DNA of 64,000 nt. Source: CBFHWU01 sp965659665. GTDB taxonomy: Bacteria; Bacteroidota; Bacteroidia; Flavobacteriales; Flavobacteriaceae. This document shows positions 8,905-18,374 of this stretch, piece after piece. The DNA lies in NCBI GenBank assembly GCA_965659665.1, contig CBFHWU010000027.1:124001-188000 (forward strand), read 5' to 3'. Each line of letters opens with the position of its first letter. Within the stretch, counting starts at the first letter, position 1. Position numbers and translations under genes: made by a program. The notes under the pieces are model-generated. The model saw only the letters and a program-made list of their open reading frames with translations. It made no database searches and had not been told where the DNA came from.

Positions 8905-9288
8905 ATGAGTGGTACTCTAAACAAAGTCATGTTAATCGGACATTTAGGAGATGATATTAAGATGAAATATTTTGATGGAGGAGGAGTGATAGGTCGTTTT
9001 CCCTTGGCTACTAGTGAGGGCTACACAAATAAATCGTCAGGGGAACGCATATCAAGTACAGAATGGCATAATATAATTGTAAAAAATAAAGCGGCTGAAA
9101 TTTTTGAGAAATATGTAAAAAAGGGAGATAAAATTTATGTTGAAGGTCGTATTAAAACACGAAAGTGGCAGGGCGACGACGGTACTCCAAGGTCCAGTAC
9201 TGAAATTCATGTGGAAGACTTTACATTTTTGACCCACAAATCAAATTCATCACTTCAAACACCATCCTCAGACGACACACCATTTTAA
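8905..9288 (+). CDS. ssb: Single-stranded DNA-binding protein
   Basis: OB-fold protein that coats single-stranded DNA in replication and repair. The 127-residue protein starts at MSGTLNKVMLIGHLGDD; the frame opens 24 bases earlier at a GTG overlapping mutY, which would add an unlikely leader. Motifs include FPLATSEGY, STEWHNIIVKNKAAEIFEKYVKKGDKIYVEGRI and a C-terminal acidic tip SSDDTPF, the SSB-Ct that recruits repair proteins. The linker between OB fold and tip is very short. It lies 23 bases after mutY and 3 bases before gldE. Confidence 0.95.
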   Translation: MSGTLNKVMLIGHLGDDIKMKYFDGGGVIGRFPLATSEGYTNKSSGERISSTEWHNIIVKNKAAEIFEKYVKKGDKIYVEGRIKTRKWQGDDGTPRSSTEIHVEDFTFLTHKSNSSLQTPSSDDTPF

Positions 9289-9291
9289 TCC

Positions 9292-10575
9292 ATGAGTCCA
9301 TTGATATTAATAATAAATTTTGATCTGATGATCAGAATGATAGTTTTACTTCTTTTATTTTTAACTTCAGCTTTGGTTTCTGGTTCTGAAGTGGCTTTTT
9401 TTGCGTTATCCAATACCGATTTGAAAGATGCTCAACAGTCTTCAAACAAGAGAGATGTAATGGTGGCTCGTTTAAGACAAACCCCAAAACGACTATTAGC
9501 AACTATTTTGGTAGCCAATAATCTCATCAATATTGCGATAGTATTATTATTCGCCTCTTTAGGAGACTTTCTTTTTGGTCAAATTAAATATGTTTGGATA
9601 AAATTTCTCATTGAGGTAGGAGTAATTACTGCTAGTATTTTAATTTTTGGAGATATTATTCCTAAAGTATACGCCAATCGCAGTCCAAAGAACTTTGCAA
9701 GACTGATGTCGTACCCTCTTTTTATATTAGATAAATATGTATTGTTCTTTTTAAGTATTCCTATGAGTTTGTTTACCCAATTTCTTCAAAATAAATTAGG
9801 TCAAAAGAATGCAAGTCTATCTGTCAATCAGCTTTCCCAAGCCTTAGAGATGACCGATGAAAACGAAACTACAGATGAGGAACAAAAAATATTACAGGGA
9901 ATTGTTAGCTTTGGAGCTCTTGACACCAAACAAGTTATGCGCCCTAGAATTGATGTTTTTGCACTTGAAGAATCAGTGTCTTTTAAAGAAATACTAGAAT
10001 TAGTACTTGAAAAAGGATACTCCAGAATACCTATTTATAAAGAGCATATTGACTCTATTTCTGGAATTCTTTATGTAAAAGATTTATTACCTCATATTCA
10101 TAAATCTTCTTTTGATTGGATGTCCTTAATTCGTCAGCCTTATTTTGTTCCAGAAAACAAAAAGTTAGATGATCTTTTAAAAGATTTTCAGCATAAAAAA
10201 AATCATTTAGCAGTAGTTGTTGATGAGTATGGAGGAACTTCGGGGATTATTTCATTAGAAGATATCATAGAACAAATTGTAGGGGATATCAGTGATGAAT
10301 TTGATGTAGATGATTTGATGTACTCTAAGATAGATGAGAATAATTACGTTATGGATGGGAAGACGTACCTAAAAGATTTCTACAGAATATTTAAAATTGA
10401 AGATGCTGCTCCTTTTGAAGACAAGAAAGGAGAATCAGAAACTTTGGCGGGGTTTGTGTTGGAACATACCGGATTTTTTCCTCGCATAGGAACAAAGTTT
10501 AAATTTCACCATATCTTATTCACGATAGAAGCTGTTGACCGTAAGCGAATTCAAAAGATAAAAGTGAGTAGGTGA
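9292..10575 (+). CDS. gldE: GldE, gliding-associated CNNM/CBS-domain membrane protein
   Basis: Member of the CNNM/CorC-HlyC family (427 residues): an N-terminal DUF21 membrane domain with about three or four helices (about residues 10-150), paired CBS domains (about 200-325; VMRPRIDVFAL, GYSRIPIYKEH, VVVDEYGGTSGIISLEDIIEQIVGDI) and a C-terminal CorC-HlyC domain ending in ETLAGFVLEHTGFFPRIG. The location between ssb and gldD is that of gldE in Flavobacterium johnsoniae, where it supports GldD and gliding. The stop overlaps the GTG start of gldD by 4 bases, so the two are translationally coupled. Confidence 0.9.
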   Translation: MSPLILIINFDLMIRMIVLLLLFLTSALVSGSEVAFFALSNTDLKDAQQSSNKRDVMVARLRQTPKRLLATILVANNLINIAIVLLFASLGDFLFGQIKYVWIKFLIEVGVITASILIFGDIIPKVYANRSPKNFARLMSYPLFILDKYVLFFLSIPMSLFTQFLQNKLGQKNASLSVNQLSQALEMTDENETTDEEQKILQGIVSFGALDTKQVMRPRIDVFALEESVSFKEILELVLEKGYSRIPIYKEHIDSISGILYVKDLLPHIHKSSFDWMSLIRQPYFVPENKKLDDLLKDFQHKKNHLAVVVDEYGGTSGIISLEDIIEQIVGDISDEFDVDDLMYSKIDENNYVMDGKTYLKDFYRIFKIEDAAPFEDKKGESETLAGFVLEHTGFFPRIGTKFKFHHILFTIEAVDRKRIQKIKVSR

Positions 10576-11117
10576 GACCATTGATCTTAATAGTTGTGTT
10601 TTTTTGTTGGTCTTGTGATCCACTTCCATATCCAAAACCTAAGGGTCAGTTAGCTTTAGAATACCCAAAACCGAAGTATGTATTGACTGATTTTAATTGC
10701 CCTTATACCTTTTATTTGAACAACTTTTCCATAGTAAGGATTGATAAAGACTGTGCCGTTCATTTGCAATACCCAAAGCTAAAAGCAACAATTTATGTCA
10801 CCTATTTTGAAGTAAATGATAATTTTAATCTATTGATCAAAGAAGTTGAAAGTAGATTAGAAACGCATAGTCAGTTTTCTATGCAAGTTACGGAAGGGTT
10901 TTATGAAAATAGAGATCAAAATGTGTATGGAAGTATTTTTGAGTTAGTGGGTGATGCAGCCTCTAATATACAATTCTTTGCTACCGACAAAAAAAATCAT
11001 TTTTTAAGTGGGTCATTAATTTTTGAAGCACAACCAAATTACGACTCGTTATATCCAGCCATTCAATATGTCAAACAGGACATGCGAAAGTTGCTAGAAA
11101 GCTTACAATGGGAATAA
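10572..11117 (+). CDS. gldD: GldD, gliding motility lipoprotein
   Basis: Lipoprotein required for gliding and type IX secretion in F. johnsoniae. The 181-residue protein starts at GTG (GTGAGACCA) inside the end of gldE. A signal peptide with lipobox (VVFFCWSCD) puts the lipidated Cys near residue 15. It is followed by YPKPKGQLALEYPKPKY and the conserved CPYTFYL and LKATIYVTYF segments. Position directly after gldE supports the assignment. Its end is only a base from the end of a convergent HMA gene. Confidence 0.9.
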   Translation: MRPLILIVVFFCWSCDPLPYPKPKGQLALEYPKPKYVLTDFNCPYTFYLNNFSIVRIDKDCAVHLQYPKLKATIYVTYFEVNDNFNLLIKEVESRLETHSQFSMQVTEGFYENRDQNVYGSIFELVGDAASNIQFFATDKKNHFLSGSLIFEAQPNYDSLYPAIQYVKQDMRKLLESLQWE

Positions 11118-11118
11118 A

Positions 11119-11472
11119 TTACTGAAGCAATGTTGTGGTATGGCCTGTTACTTGGTAATTACCTGTTCCAGTTTTATGAATAGCATCAATAATGTCATCT
11201 GCATTCACTATCGACGAATCAAAAGTTATCACTGCAGATTCTTTTTCAAAATTAACAGAGCTCATTGCTATTCCAGTGAGTGCATCCAATTTTTTTTCAA
11301 TTGCTGCAGCGCAACCCATTTGACAAACCATTCCCGATATTTTGAGAGATACCTCTGTGTTGGATACCACAGCCTTTTCCTCAGTGTCACTAGGCAAGCT
11401 AACGACTTTGGGCGTTGAGGGGTTTGCACAGGAACATAACAATACAAGCAAAAAGAAATTGAGTATTTTCAT
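11119..11472 (-). CDS. Heavy-metal-associated (HMA) domain lipoprotein
   Basis: A 117-residue exported lipoprotein: signal peptide with lipobox (LLVLLCSCAN, Cys near residue 15), a short linker, and an HMA ferredoxin-like domain from about residue 42. The metal loop is GMVCQMGCAAAIEKKL, with three residues between the cysteines instead of the two in CopZ-type GMTCxxC loops; this variant is common in Bacteroidetes HMA proteins. Likely role is binding copper or another soft metal outside the cytoplasm, inferred only from the domain. It stands alone, divergent from the DMT gene. Confidence 0.8.
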   Translation of the reverse strand: MKILNFFLLVLLCSCANPSTPKVVSLPSDTEEKAVVSNTEVSLKISGMVCQMGCAAAIEKKLDALTGIAMSSVNFEKESAVITFDSSIVNADDIIDAIHKTGTGNYQVTGHTTTLLQ

Positions 11473-11550
11473 CGGATAAATTTATTGTCAAATATACAAA
11501 GTATAGTATTATCTAGTTCAAAAGTTGTTCCTTTGTTACTGAAATTTTCT

Positions 11551-12435
11551 ATGGATTTAAAAAAATCAAAGTGGTTCTACCTAATTATTCTTTCTTTATT
11601 ATGGGGGAGCTCTTATATTCTCATAAAAAAAAGCTTGATTGGGTTAAATCCTCTCGAATTGGGGAGCTTACGAATTTTAATCACCACATTGGTGCTTTTG
11701 ATCATAGGTTACAAATCCTTAAGGGGTTTGTCAAAAAATAATTGGAAATGGTTGGCTATTACGGGGTACGTTGGTACATTTTTCCCTGCCTTTCTTTTTG
11801 CTTATGCTCAAACACAAATCGATTCAGCTGTTGCTGCAATACTAAATTCATTAACTCCCCTATTAAACCTAATTTTAGGATTTTCTTTTTTTGGCGTCAT
11901 TGTTTTTAAGCGACAGCTTTGGGGAGTAATAATAGGGCTTTTAGGATCCGTTTTGCTTATTTACAGCGGCATACAATTTGATGAAACTCAACAGTCAGAT
12001 TATATTTTTCTTATTTTATTGGCTTCACTTTGTTACGCTTTAAATCTGCATTTTCTTAAAATATATCTGAAAGACGTTAACGCATTGGCAATGACGGTAG
12101 GTAACTTTGTATTTATGGCACCATTGGCAGCAATAATTTTAATATTTAGCGGATTTTTTAAATCGCAAAATTTTCAATCTCCTGAACTTTATAGTTCATT
12201 ATTCTATGTTGTTATTTTAGCTGTAGTAAGTAGTGCTTTTGCTAAATATCTTTTTAATAAACTCATCAAAATATCATCTGCAGTTTTTGCATCTTCAGTC
12301 ACCTACACACTCCCAATAGTAGCCTTGTTTTGGGGTATAAGTGATGGAGAACAGATCAGTTTTTTACAAATTTTAGCTACTGTCATTATTCTTGTCGGGA
12401 TATGGTTGGCACACAAAAAAAATAAAGCCGCATAG
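11551..12435 (+). CDS. DMT superfamily (EamA) transporter
   Basis: Inner-membrane transporter of the drug/metabolite family with two EamA repeats and ten predicted helices in 294 residues. The start is at MDLKKSKWFYLIILSLLWGSSYILIKK, the usual EamA N-terminus; 22 earlier codons are open but hydrophilic and unlike the family. Motifs include LGSLRILITTLVLL in the first half and FASSVTYTLPIVALFWGI in the second. Substrate unknown; relatives export amino acids or metabolites. The start lies about 80 bases from the divergent HMA gene. Confidence 0.85.
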   Translation: MDLKKSKWFYLIILSLLWGSSYILIKKSLIGLNPLELGSLRILITTLVLLIIGYKSLRGLSKNNWKWLAITGYVGTFFPAFLFAYAQTQIDSAVAAILNSLTPLLNLILGFSFFGVIVFKRQLWGVIIGLLGSVLLIYSGIQFDETQQSDYIFLILLASLCYALNLHFLKIYLKDVNALAMTVGNFVFMAPLAAIILIFSGFFKSQNFQSPELYSSLFYVVILAVVSSAFAKYLFNKLIKISSAVFASSVTYTLPIVALFWGISDGEQISFLQILATVIILVGIWLAHKKNKAA

Positions 12436-12501
12436 TAACGTTTAGCTTTACATGCTACAATATAATATCATCAATATCGTAAGAAATTATTTTAAATAGG
12501 G

Positions 12502-13554
12502 TTATTCTACTGATGATTCTGGCATAAGAACACTTAAAAAATAGTGATCGTCAAGGAATTTTTGAGCGGCATATTGAATGTCTTCACTTGTTAGAGCCAT
12601 GATATTTTTTTCATAATCCAATAAAAAATTAATACTTCTATCTTCAATAGCTAAGGTGGTCAAACCATTTATCCAATAACGATTAGTTTTAACGTATTCT
12701 TTATGATTTTGCAGAGAAGTTTCTCTTATTTTTTGTAAATCTTGATCAGAAACTCCGTTTATTTGATCTATTTCATTTAAAGATGCTGCTATCAACTGAT
12801 CCACGTTTTTGGGATCACACGGAAAACTTACAGAGAAGTTTAAGTTGCCATAGGGGATTTTAGAAAAGCTTCTGCGGGCACTCACTCCATAAACACCGGC
12901 TTTTTCTTCACGTAATTTTTCAACAAGCTTAATGGTGAGGATTTCACCAAGTGCATTGATGGCATAATCAGTTTTTTCGTCATAATCAATTTCCTCAATC
13001 CAACTCATAGAAACGTTGCTTTGTGGTTCCGATCCTTTTTCTACAATAAACTTTAATTTTTCATCCTTTGGACGAAAAGGGTCAGCGTTATAGTCTTCTG
13101 ACCTATTTTTGGTGGGCAATACGGCTAAATACTGAGTACTCATTTTTTTTAGGATATCCTCATCAAAATTGCCCCCAAAATAAAAATGAAAATCAGCAGC
13201 ATTTGAAAATCGTTATGGATACCTTTCATATGCTTTTTTATAATTAATTTGACCTAACTTTTCAACTGTTGGAAATCCAACAAAACGCGGATTTTCTCCA
13301 TTTCTCATTTTATTGACTTCCATTCGAAAATAAATTCTAGGATTTGATAATAAATTGGGTAATAAACTTTTCTGCCTTGATAAAAAGATGTCGAAGGCTA
13401 CTTTGTCCTCATTTAGGGCAGTAAAGTTCAGATAAACAAGCTGAAATAAGGTTTCTATATTTTTTGGGGAAGTGTAGCCAGTTAAGTTTTCACTAATTCC
13501 CCTGATACTTGTGCCCACTCTCGTATTTTTATCACTCAGTTGTAGAAGAAAAAA
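12502..13554 (-). pseudogene. Degraded M16 family zinc peptidase, C-terminal remnant
   Basis: Two reading pieces on the same frame (13554-13216 and 13212-12502) together match the third and fourth domains of a 900-residue PqqL-like M16 peptidase: TRVGTSIRGISENLTGY and ETLFQLVYLNFTAL, then RFSNAADFHFYFGGNFDED and YLAVLP. They are separated by an in-frame TAA at 13213-13215. Upstream the frame ends at a TGA (13555-13557) and the N-terminal half with the HxxEH zinc site is absent. A loss-of-function remnant is more likely than two functional genes. Confidence 0.8.
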
Positions 13555-13571
13555 TCAATTAAGAAATGTGT

Positions 13572-13715
13572 TCAATCATAGAAATATCCAGCCAGCAATT
13601 TAGAGTGGGTAGAGACCAAAACTTTTTGTTCATCGCTTGTATTCGTTGAGAAAAAGTTTTTTTGTCCGACAGATTTTACTCCAACGTTATAAGGGATATG
13701 GAAGCTGTAAAAAGG
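13572..13715 (-). other. Gene-poor stretch with a possible protein-coding remnant
   Basis: Between the M16 remnant and the type IX secreted protein, about 285 bases hold no intact gene. One minus-strand frame, about 47 codons (PFYSFHIPYNVGVKSVGQKN continuing to KLLAGYFYD, then TGA), reads like real protein and could be a shuffled piece of the same peptidase, but I cannot align it with confidence. Confidence 0.25.
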
Positions 13716-13840
13716 CTCTTAATTAGCTTACTAAATTCGTTTTCAACAATAGTATTTAGCGAGCACAATCTCTTATTCGGAAACTAATCCTTAGAAAGGC
13801 TAAAAGTGGAAAACCTTCAGCATATAAAAGTGTCTTAAAC

Positions 13841-16800
13841 CTAACGAATAATTATTTTACTGGATGATTTTCTGTTATTCTGATCGGTTAGATTCACAAT
13901 ATACACGCCCGCTCTTAAATTAACAACAAGCTCTTGTTCTGAGTCTTTATCCAAATTAAAAGTTGAGAAATACACCTGTCTTCCTGTCATATCAAAAATT
14001 TTACATGAAGTTTCCCCTAAATCATATTTTGCAAGGAGAGTAAAATTTCCATTTGAAATGGTAGGATAAATGGCAAATGCTTTTTCCTCATTCAGGATAT
14101 CTTCTCCAGTAGCTAAAGCACCTGTAAATTGTCCTGAGAAAATGCCTCTTCCATAAGTAGCCGCAAAAACCACATTGTCATCTCTTAAGTCCATATCAGT
14201 TACTTTAACATTGCTCATTCCATTATAAGACTGATCCCAAATGGGATTAACATCGAAAAAATTCGAAGTTTTCCATACTCCTAATGCAGTACCAATAATT
14301 ACTTCCTCTTTTAATAAAGGGTTTTGTAAAATAGTTTTTACAGGCAGGTCTGGTAGATTTCCTTCTTTGCCGTTCCAGGTTGTTCCTCCATCACTAGAAT
14401 ACCAAATACTCTGGACACCATAGTTGTGCATGGTTACAAAAATTTCATTTTCATTGGCTCCAAATTCTATATCAGAAATACTTCCAATAAAGTCACTCCC
14501 GGTGATATCCGTCCATATAGGGGCATTAGGTGCCGTATTTGTTGTTCCTTGAATCTTGATTAATTTTCCGTTTTTAAGGCCAACAAACAAATTCGACTGG
14601 TCGGTCGTGAACGGAGAAACAGTTAAAGCGGAGGGTTCAGAATCCATAATCGAAGCCTCAGAAAGATTAGTTTTAGTGACAACACCAGATTTAATGTTCT
14701 CATACATTCTAACGATAAAGTTGCTGCCACTTGAATAATTAGAATATAAGATGTCTAAATTAGAATCTAGTGCCTCTTGGTTAATAAAATCTCCATTAGA
14801 TCCAGATTCACTGTTAATAGTTCTAGTATTATTGGTTGAATAATCATAAAGCATAATACTATTATTGTAAACATAATTGGCGATACAATATTGGTCTGTA
14901 CCATCTTGGTCAAAGAAACTGTAAGCACCATCTCCTCCTTGAATTGGGTTAAAGCTATTCACTCCAGTAGTTGCATTTTCTTTAATCAGTGTTCCATTAT
15001 CTTGTGCCCCTGCTAAGAAATATTCATCACCAGAAAAAGCAGTGGTAGGTGCTACCCCTACCGTGTAGAATTGTAAAGTATTGTACCCTTTTTTTCTAGG
15101 AAGAATATTATTTCCCCCATCCTCGGAAAAGTAGACTCCCCCATCATTACTAAACAACATTTTTGAAGAGGTTGGAGAAAAGGCCAATCCGTGTTGATCT
15201 GCATGTACATTTTGGAAGCCAAATCCACCGTACCAATGAGACAACTGAGACCATGAAGCTCCACTGTCTGTACTTTTAAATAAATCAATTCCCCCAACAT
15301 AAATAATGTTCTCGTTATTTGGGTCAACTCTTATAAGTAAATCATAAAATGCTTGGCCTCGAGTGAAATCGTTTGCAGGAATTCCAGTATCTGCATCATT
15401 AGGTAATGCTAGGGTTGAAGTATTGGCAAAATTATCGGTTGTTTTGTATATCCCCACAGGATTTGAATTTAATTCTGCTAAAACATATACTGTATTTTCG
15501 TCTGTTGGAGAACAAGCTAATTCTGTTCTTAAACCATTGGGTACAGTATGCTTTAAAGAAAACGTTGTTCCATCCGTAGAATGATAAATTCGACCTCCTC
15601 CATAACCAAAAGAATTGGATTTGGTAGAAACATAAATAGAATTATCAGCAGCAATTTTTATATTGTTTGGCTCTAAATTCTCTTTATTAGTTAATTCCAG
15701 TTTTGTAAAATTAGTTCCATCAGTAGATTTATAAACGCCAATTTCATTAACCCCTAATAAAGCTCCATAGGAATAGGAATCTGCAGCAGCAAAGAATACC
15801 TCAGATGTTCCATTGTTGTCCCTTACAACTACATCATTTATGTGATGTATTCCAGAAAAGATACGGTAACCTGATGTTTCAGCCCCTGGCTCTAAGGTCC
15901 CATTTACGCCACTTTTTAAACCACTAATAATTAAATTTCCATCAGCCATAGAAACCATTACTGAGGGAATAGTGATATTTAATGGATTTCCTTCACCACC
16001 AAAACCTAAACCATCTCCACCCATGCTTATTGGAGCACCACTTACGTTGTTTACCACCACAACAGCAATTGCTCCTGCATCTTGGGCACGTTTTACTTTA
16101 TCATCAAAATTACATGCCCCTCTTCTAATTACCGCAATTTTTCCATTTATTTCTGTGGCATTCAAAATAACTGAGCAAGCATCTTGTGTTGGAGATGTTC
16201 CATCATTAGCAAGAACAAAGTCTGCGGTAATAGGCGTGTTTAAATTGGCTCCAAAATTGTTTGTGACAATCATGCTGTAATTTCCGGCAATATTAGATGG
16301 ACTATTAATTGTGAGCCTTGTCCCAGCAGACGAATCTATATAAGACTCCCCAGTTGAACCTCCAAAAACATGATCCCATGTTATACCTCCGTCGGTTGTT
16401 TTCCAAAGTCCGTTACCAACACCATCACCACCAGTATACGATTCTCCAGTTCCTACATACCAAATGTTGGCATCATTTGGATCTATAGCAATTGATGACA
16501 CAGATAAGTTCTCTGAAATACCAACGTAGCTCCAAGCAGAATTACTATCAGAAATAGCTGTGTTTTTCCATAATCCACCACTAACTCCACCAGCATAAAC
16601 GGTTTCTTGAGTAGGATCGTTAGGATCGAAAATCAACGCTCTGGTTCTACCTCCCACATTATCTGGACCTCTTTCTGACCAAGTGTTATTAGCGGTATCT
16701 CCTGGCGCTCTTTGCGCTATTTTTTCTGCACTTCCTTTCGCTCCATGATCCAGTCTTTTTGCATTTAAATTTGCTTGTAGTTGTAGTAATTCTCTATTAT

Positions 16801-17041
16801 GTGTTCGTCCTGTTACAGGATTAATTTCATTCAAATATTCTTGTTCGAAATATTTATTGGGTGGAATTCCTTTAGCTTTTCGTTCCCTTTTGGTCAACTC
16901 TAGTGTTTTGTTGTATGGGTGACTCGCTAAAAAACTAGCATGTTTTTTTCTTAGTTTTTCTGTTTGAGATTCTTTGGTGTTATGGGTATAAATAAATATG
17001 ATACCAAGAACTGTGATCATAAAAAAAATTATCTTTTTCAT
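13841..17041 (-). CDS. Large secreted protein: sortilin/BNR-type repeats, PA domain, type IX sorting domain
   Basis: The 1066-residue protein starts at MKKIIFFMITVLGIIFIYT, a signal peptide (an ATG six codons upstream is the alternative). BNR/VPS10-like beta-propeller repeats flank an inserted protease-associated (PA) domain at about residues 245-375 (GKIAVIRRGACNFDDKVKRA, AGAIAVVVVNN). Repeats read KTTDGGITWD, KSTDSGASW, YSSDGGTTW. The end (YPTISNGNF, CKIFDMTGRQVYF, LRAGVYIVNL, SSKIIIR) is a type A C-terminal sorting domain for the type IX secretion system. No peptidase catalytic triad is visible, so it may bind or scaffold extracellular protein. It lies alone with AT-rich flanks. Confidence 0.88.
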   Translation of the reverse strand: MKKIIFFMITVLGIIFIYTHNTKESQTEKLRKKHASFLASHPYNKTLELTKRERKAKGIPPNKYFEQEYLNEINPVTGRTHNRELLQLQANLNAKRLDHGAKGSAEKIAQRAPGDTANNTWSERGPDNVGGRTRALIFDPNDPTQETVYAGGVSGGLWKNTAISDSNSAWSYVGISENLSVSSIAIDPNDANIWYVGTGESYTGGDGVGNGLWKTTDGGITWDHVFGGSTGESYIDSSAGTRLTINSPSNIAGNYSMIVTNNFGANLNTPITADFVLANDGTSPTQDACSVILNATEINGKIAVIRRGACNFDDKVKRAQDAGAIAVVVVNNVSGAPISMGGDGLGFGGEGNPLNITIPSVMVSMADGNLIISGLKSGVNGTLEPGAETSGYRIFSGIHHINDVVVRDNNGTSEVFFAAADSYSYGALLGVNEIGVYKSTDGTNFTKLELTNKENLEPNNIKIAADNSIYVSTKSNSFGYGGGRIYHSTDGTTFSLKHTVPNGLRTELACSPTDENTVYVLAELNSNPVGIYKTTDNFANTSTLALPNDADTGIPANDFTRGQAFYDLLIRVDPNNENIIYVGGIDLFKSTDSGASWSQLSHWYGGFGFQNVHADQHGLAFSPTSSKMLFSNDGGVYFSEDGGNNILPRKKGYNTLQFYTVGVAPTTAFSGDEYFLAGAQDNGTLIKENATTGVNSFNPIQGGDGAYSFFDQDGTDQYCIANYVYNNSIMLYDYSTNNTRTINSESGSNGDFINQEALDSNLDILYSNYSSGSNFIVRMYENIKSGVVTKTNLSEASIMDSEPSALTVSPFTTDQSNLFVGLKNGKLIKIQGTTNTAPNAPIWTDITGSDFIGSISDIEFGANENEIFVTMHNYGVQSIWYSSDGGTTWNGKEGNLPDLPVKTILQNPLLKEEVIIGTALGVWKTSNFFDVNPIWDQSYNGMSNVKVTDMDLRDDNVVFAATYGRGIFSGQFTGALATGEDILNEEKAFAIYPTISNGNFTLLAKYDLGETSCKIFDMTGRQVYFSTFNLDKDSEQELVVNLRAGVYIVNLTDQNNRKSSSKIIIR

Positions 17042-17231
17042 TGCATTATTTTCTAACAAAAATATATTATTATTTAAATAAATTTAAATAAAACTTCATA
17101 TAAAATTAAATAAATTTTTAAATTAATTCATCTAAATGTGTAGTAATTAGATCATTTATTAACAGAAAAAAAAAAGTTTATTTTTTTATAGGATATTTGA
17201 ACACAATTTTTTTACCAAATCAAGGTATAAT
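17042..17231. other. AT-rich spacer
   Basis: About 190 bases, very AT-rich, with no ORF, hairpin or clear promoter that I can support. It presumably contains the promoter of the type IX secreted protein. Confidence 0.4.
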
Positions 17232-17723
17232 TTACAGGGGTAAATACTCTATTTCTTTATAAAGCATGGTTATTTTAAGGTATTTTTTTTTTTGATTTTC
17301 GAAATACACAATAACAGCATCTTCACCCGCTATGTCAAAAGGAATCTTGTTTGTTGTATTATTTTCAATTTTAACAGTTTTTTTTACAAGATTATTTTCT
17401 CGGTTTTCATTCGTTAAAATATGACACAAATATTTATAATCTCCCTGAAATTCTAAAGTACAATATTGTTGTTTAAAATAAATTCCTTCCAGTTGTATAT
17501 TTTTGTTGGGGCTATTTTTTAAAGTTAAATAAATATTTAATCCAGACCCTCCACCTCTTACCCCGGCGATCCAAGAATGATAGTATGTTTCTTCAAAAAC
17601 GAGGGAAGAATTTTTTTCTAATTTAATTTGATGGCTACAGCCTATTATCAACAATAAAAAAATGAGGATTAAGCTATTTTTTTTATTAAAAGATGATGAA
17701 TATGTTTTTATTTTTTCTAACAT
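17232..17723 (-). CDS. Hypothetical lipoprotein (163 aa)
   Basis: Not assigned to a family. The N-terminus MLEKIKTYSSSFNKKNSLILIFLLLIIGCSHQ is a positively charged segment, a hydrophobic core and a lipobox ending at Cys near residue 29. The mature part has many beta-strand-like segments (YYHSWIAGVRGGGSGLNIYL, KYLKITMLYKEIEYLPL), suggesting a small periplasmic or surface beta-sandwich. It has no operon partners. Base composition resembles that of the surrounding spacers, so it may be a recent or fast-evolving gene. Confidence 0.6.
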   Translation of the reverse strand: MLEKIKTYSSSFNKKNSLILIFLLLIIGCSHQIKLEKNSSLVFEETYYHSWIAGVRGGGSGLNIYLTLKNSPNKNIQLEGIYFKQQYCTLEFQGDYKYLCHILTNENRENNLVKKTVKIENNTTNKIPFDIAGEDAVIVYFENQKKKYLKITMLYKEIEYLPL

Positions 17724-18308
17724 TTGATTATGTATTGATATTTGAGAATATTACCACAAGTGTTTTTTTGCGTGTTTATGGTAGAGCCTGTAAGTATGTT
17801 TTTCTAGTCGGTACATGTAGACATAATGCTTTTATAGGATAAAATTGTATCAAACATAAAATCTTCTAGATTTCATGGAGTAATTTAATATCATTTCTGG
17901 AGGTTTTATCCATTTGATGATTGTTTATAACCTTAACAAAAATATTTAAAAATCAACAATAAATTTACGGCCCTTTCTATTTTTTTGAAGCCCTTGTTGA
18001 GTGTTTTATATATTTGTAACAACTCAATGTTTTGGATGTTATTAAGTGGTGTTTCACATTTGTAATTTTAGTAGTGGATATAAAATGATCCTAACATAAT
18101 ACGCATTCGTTTGATCAACTATAGTTTTTGATGTTGCTATTAGTGTCGGGTACCATTTTTTTTGATCACTTGCTTGTGGGGCAACAAGAAAATTAATTTC
18201 GAAAAAGTTCTTGTTGTAATTATGTTGAAAATATGAGAGTAAAAGAAATTACGTTCTGATAACAAATAATTTAAAAGTGTACAAAAAATCTTATCTAAAG
18301 AAAAAACA
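17724..18308. other. Gene-poor region upstream of rplU, with a possible orphan promoter and a hairpin
   Basis: No ORF of convincing composition lies in this stretch. A plus-strand promoter-like pair (TTG at 17985-17987, 21-base spacing, TATATTTG at 18009-18016) has no gene for about 350 bases downstream. At 18182-18216 the arms CAACAAGAA and TTCTTGTTG form a perfect 9-bp stem with a 17-base loop. An untranslated RNA is possible but unproven. Confidence 0.35.
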
Positions 18309-18339
18309 TTGCTTCATTGAAATCAAGATTGTATATTTG
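18309..18339 (+). promoter_or_regulatory. Promoter of rplU-rpmA
   Basis: TTG at 18309-18311, a 20-base spacer and TATATTTG at 18332-18339 match the Bacteroidetes -33/-7 consensus. The box lies 35 bases upstream of the rplU start. Confidence 0.8.
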
Positions 18340-18374
18340 CACCCGCTTTTAAGCGAAAAAAATAAAATTAAGTT

